Part shown: positions 62,070-64,000 of the stretch, one piece after another | How positions within the stretch are numbered: position 1 is the first letter of the stretch | Layout of the letters: the number at the start of each line of letters is the position of its first letter | Assembly (NCBI RefSeq): GCF_014635585.1 | Contig: NZ_BMDC01000001.1 | Location: 720,139 to 784,138 of the forward strand | DNA from: Rothia aerolata | GTDB taxonomy: Bacteria > Actinomycetota > Actinomycetes > Actinomycetales > Micrococcaceae | Direction of reading: 5' to 3' | DNA length: 64,000 nt | The notes under the pieces: generated by a model | Told to the model about the DNA's origin: nothing | Seen by the model: only the letters and a program-made list of their open reading frames with translations | The model's database searches: none | Position numbers and translations under genes: made by a program

Positions 62070-62684
62070 CTAAGCAGACAGCTGGCTGTTGATGCGGTGA
62101 ATCAGCATCTCCAGGGCAACCAGGTTAGTACCGCCCTCGGGAATAATCATGTCTGCCTGCCGTTTGGAGGGCTCAACATAGAGCTCGTGCATGGGCTTGA
62201 CCGTCTCAAGGTACTGGGTCTGCACCGATTCAATGGTGCGGCCGCGCTCCAAAACGTCCCGGCGCATGCGGCGCAAAATCCGCACGTCGGCGTCGGTATC
62301 GACAAAAAGTTTAATGTCGCAGCGGCTACAGATTTCTTCTTCGGCAAAGATGAGAATGCCCTCAACAATAATGATGGGCCGGGGCTCAATCAGAATGGTC
62401 TCTTCAGAGCGGTTATGGATGGTGTAGTCATAGACCGGGCACTCAATCTTCTGCCCCTGCACCAGGGCATCAAGCTGCTTAATGAGCAGGTCATTATCGA
62501 AAGCCTCGGGAGCATCGTAGTTCAGCCGGCACCGTTCTTCGTAGCTGAGCTCATCGTGCTGCTTGTAATAGTTATCGTGGTAGACCACGGCAACCTGAGT
62601 TTTAAAGGATTCAATCAGAGCGCGGGTCAGGGTAGTTTTACCGGAGCCGGTTCCTCCGGCAATTCCGATGACGAGCGGCTTCAA
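62070..62684 (-). CDS. udk: Uridine kinase
   Basis: A 204-residue uridine/cytidine kinase of the pyrimidine salvage pathway. The P-loop is GIAGGTGSGKTTLTRALI (residues 7-24). YHDNYYKQHDELSYEERCRL holds the catalytic Asp and substrate ligands, followed by YDAPEAFDNDLL and CPVYDYTIHNRSEET. IIVEGILIFAEEEI and LKLFVDTDADVRILRRMRRD-type motifs (here IKLFVDTDADVRILRRM) are also present. ATG 62684. Convergent with pspA and divergent from the MFS gene. Confidence 0.93.
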   Translation of the reverse strand: MKPLVIGIAGGTGSGKTTLTRALIESFKTQVAVVYHDNYYKQHDELSYEERCRLNYDAPEAFDNDLLIKQLDALVQGQKIECPVYDYTIHNRSEETILIEPRPIIIVEGILIFAEEEICSRCDIKLFVDTDADVRILRRMRRDVLERGRTIESVQTQYLETVKPMHELYVEPSKRQADMIIPEGGTNLVALEMLIHRINSQLSA

Positions 62685-62841
62685 AAGGTCTCCTAGGCAC
62701 TAGCTCAGATCAGTTGGGCTGTCTTTTATTCTGCCATGAAGTAACGAAGAGAAGAAAACGTAATATCCGCGCCAAGCGCGAGTTTCCGGGGTTCTAGGAC
62801 TACCCTTGAAGCGTTGTTTCCCCCACATTTGCAGGATTAAT

Positions 62842-64000
62842 ATGGCTACTCTCAACCAACGTTTAGACTCTCTTCCTTTCACCCGCAAGCATTCCCGGCT
62901 CTTAGCGGGATCTGGCCTGGGCTGGGCCCTGGACGCTATGGACGTGGGCCTGATTTCCTTCATCATGGCGGCTCTCGCCGCACACTGGGGTCTGAGCGCT
63001 ACCGAGATTTCCTGGCTGGGTTCCATCGGTTTTGTGGGCATGGCGCTGGGAGCCACCCTGGGTGGGCTCCTGGCTGACCGACTGGGTCGCCGCCAGGTTT
63101 TCGCGCTAACCCTGCTCGTCTACGGCTTGGCAACGGGTGCTTCTGCCCTCTCCACCTCGCTGGCTATGCTGCTTGTCTTCCGTTTTATTGTGGGCCTGGG
63201 TCTGGGAGCCGAGCTGCCGGTTGCCTCAACCCTGGTCTCTGAATTTTCACCGGCACGAATCAGAGGCCGAACCGTGGTCATCCTGGAGGCTTTCTGGGCT
63301 GTGGGCTGGCTACTGGCTGCAATTATTGGCGCTACCGTGGTGGCAGGCGGCGAACAGGGCTGGCGCTGGGCCTTGGCTCTGGGCCTGGTTCCCGCCCTCT
63401 ACGCGGCGGTGATTCGCTGGGGCCTGCCCGAGTCGGTCCGCTTTCTGCAGGGCAAGGGAAAACAGCAGGAGGCAGAACGGATTGTCAAAGAGTTTGAAGC
63501 CTCGCCCGCCCTCTTCGCCAGCCGGGGCGCGGCCAAGCCGCAGCAGCAGACGAGGCCAGCGGCGGCGTCCTTGGAAGAAGGCAGACAAAGTCTCTTCTCG
63601 CCGGCCTACCGGCGCCGCACCCTCGCGCTGTGGACCATCTGGTTCTGCATCAACTTCGCCTACTACGGCGCCTTTATCTGGATTCCCTCCCTGCTGCTTT
63701 CATCGGGTTTCTCGCTGGTGCAGTCTTTCACCTTCACCCTGGTGATGACCTGCGCGCAGCTACCCGGCTACGCCGCCTCTGCCTGGCTGGTTGAGGTGTG
63801 GGGACGGCGCCGCACGCTGGCGGTCTTTCTGTTCGGCTCGGCTGCCTCTGCTGTTTTCTATGGTCTGGCAGACTCCGAACCACTCATTATTACCGCCGGT
63901 TGTCTGCTCTCTTTCTTCAACCTGGGTGCCTGGGGTGCCCTCTACGCGCTGACCCCGGAGCTCTACCCCACTGCCGTGCGGGCATCCGGCGCAGGTGCCG
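62842..64000 (+). CDS. MFS transporter (partial, C-terminus off the right edge)
   Basis: About 386 residues of a 12-helix major facilitator protein. The N-terminus MATLNQRLDSLPFTRKHSRL leads to helix 1 with ALDAMDVGLISFIM, a D-x-x-D pattern of the aromatic acid/metabolite:H+ symporter group. Motif A is GGLLADRLGRRQVF after helix 2, and FRFIVGLGLGAELPVASTLV with EFSPARIRGRTV after helix 4-5. The end seen, LTPELYPTAVRASGAG, is motif typical of the second half, so only the last two helices are cut off. The substrate is not clear. ATG 62842 with GCAGGA upstream. Confidence 0.88.
   Translation, partial: MATLNQRLDSLPFTRKHSRLLAGSGLGWALDAMDVGLISFIMAALAAHWGLSATEISWLGSIGFVGMALGATLGGLLADRLGRRQVFALTLLVYGLATGASALSTSLAMLLVFRFIVGLGLGAELPVASTLVSEFSPARIRGRTVVILEAFWAVGWLLAAIIGATVVAGGEQGWRWALALGLVPALYAAVIRWGLPESVRFLQGKGKQQEAERIVKEFEASPALFASRGAAKPQQQTRPAAASLEEGRQSLFSPAYRRRTLALWTIWFCINFAYYGAFIWIPSLLLSSGFSLVQSFTFTLVMTCAQLPGYAASAWLVEVWGRRRTLAVFLFGSAASAVFYGLADSEPLIITAGCLLSFFNLGAWGALYALTPELYPTAVRASGAGA

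Overview
The window is a dense, moderately high-GC actinobacterial chromosome segment. Gene content points to Micrococcaceae, most likely Rothia or a close relative: a sigR-rsrA redox pair, mtrAB-lpqB, whiB1, a Kgd-type 2-oxoglutarate decarboxylase, the actinobacterial small ribosomal protein bL37, HisN next to aroA-rsgA, and a tmRNA whose tag reads AKSKRTDFALAA. The genus is inferred from layout and product resemblance; no database search was made.

Layout. 1-6.5 kb: partial metallo-beta-lactamase-fold hydrolase, zur facing a znuABC zinc importer with two Zur-box-like palindromes, and two CNNM/CBS membrane proteins. 6.9-12.7 kb: kgd, an SGNH hydrolase, bL37, and rsrA-sigR with a perfect sigma-R promoter. 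12.9-18.2 kb: aroA-rsgA-hisN, a small membrane protein and a highly codon-biased beta-helix protein. 18.3-20 kb: an Abi_2/AbiF-like HEPN gene preceded by a promoter, a short hairpin RNA and a terminator-like T-run, beside the 3' end of ssrA. 20-22.4 kb: a DUF4190-type protein, smpB and prfB. 22.5-27.1 kb: a Tad/Flp-type pilus locus. 27.4-32.5 kb: a galactofuranan cassette (glf, glfT2-like, wzm, wzt). 32.8-37.5 kb: an orphan FHA/FtsK (EccC-like) ATPase and whiB1. 37.5-41.3 kb: a PdtaS-like kinase, then CpaE/TadZ- and CpaB-like proteins that probably belong with the Tad locus. 41.5-54.2 kb: a small HTH protein, a LysM protein, an Rv3235-like protein, secA, hpf, comF, lpqB-mtrB-mtrA, a MetE-like barrel and chorismate mutase. 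54.2-64 kb: an inverted-repeat element, mnmA and cysteine desulfurase (together tRNA 2-thiolation), trmL, an HtrA-like protease, TPM and PspA envelope-stress proteins, udk and a partial MFS transporter.

How genes work together. Zur should repress znuABC when zinc is replete. SigR/RsrA responds to thiol oxidation and autoregulates. tmRNA, SmpB and RF2 form a translation-rescue and termination neighbourhood. MtrAB-LpqB, PdtaS, WhiB1, HtrA and PspA cover envelope and stress signalling. Glf makes UDP-galactofuranose, GlfT2 polymerises it and Wzm/Wzt probably export the lipid-linked glycan.

The most interesting unit is the AbiF-like HEPN toxin with its upstream hairpin RNA. It has the promoter-RNA-terminator-toxin layout of an RNA-antitoxin toxin-antitoxin system and sits at a classic integration hotspot (ssrA). 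Other points worth checking are the structured inverted repeat near 54.4 kb, the orphan EccC-like ATPase, the signal-less beta-helix protein, the split Tad machinery with an unusual pilin, and the missing ftsEX between prfB and smpB.
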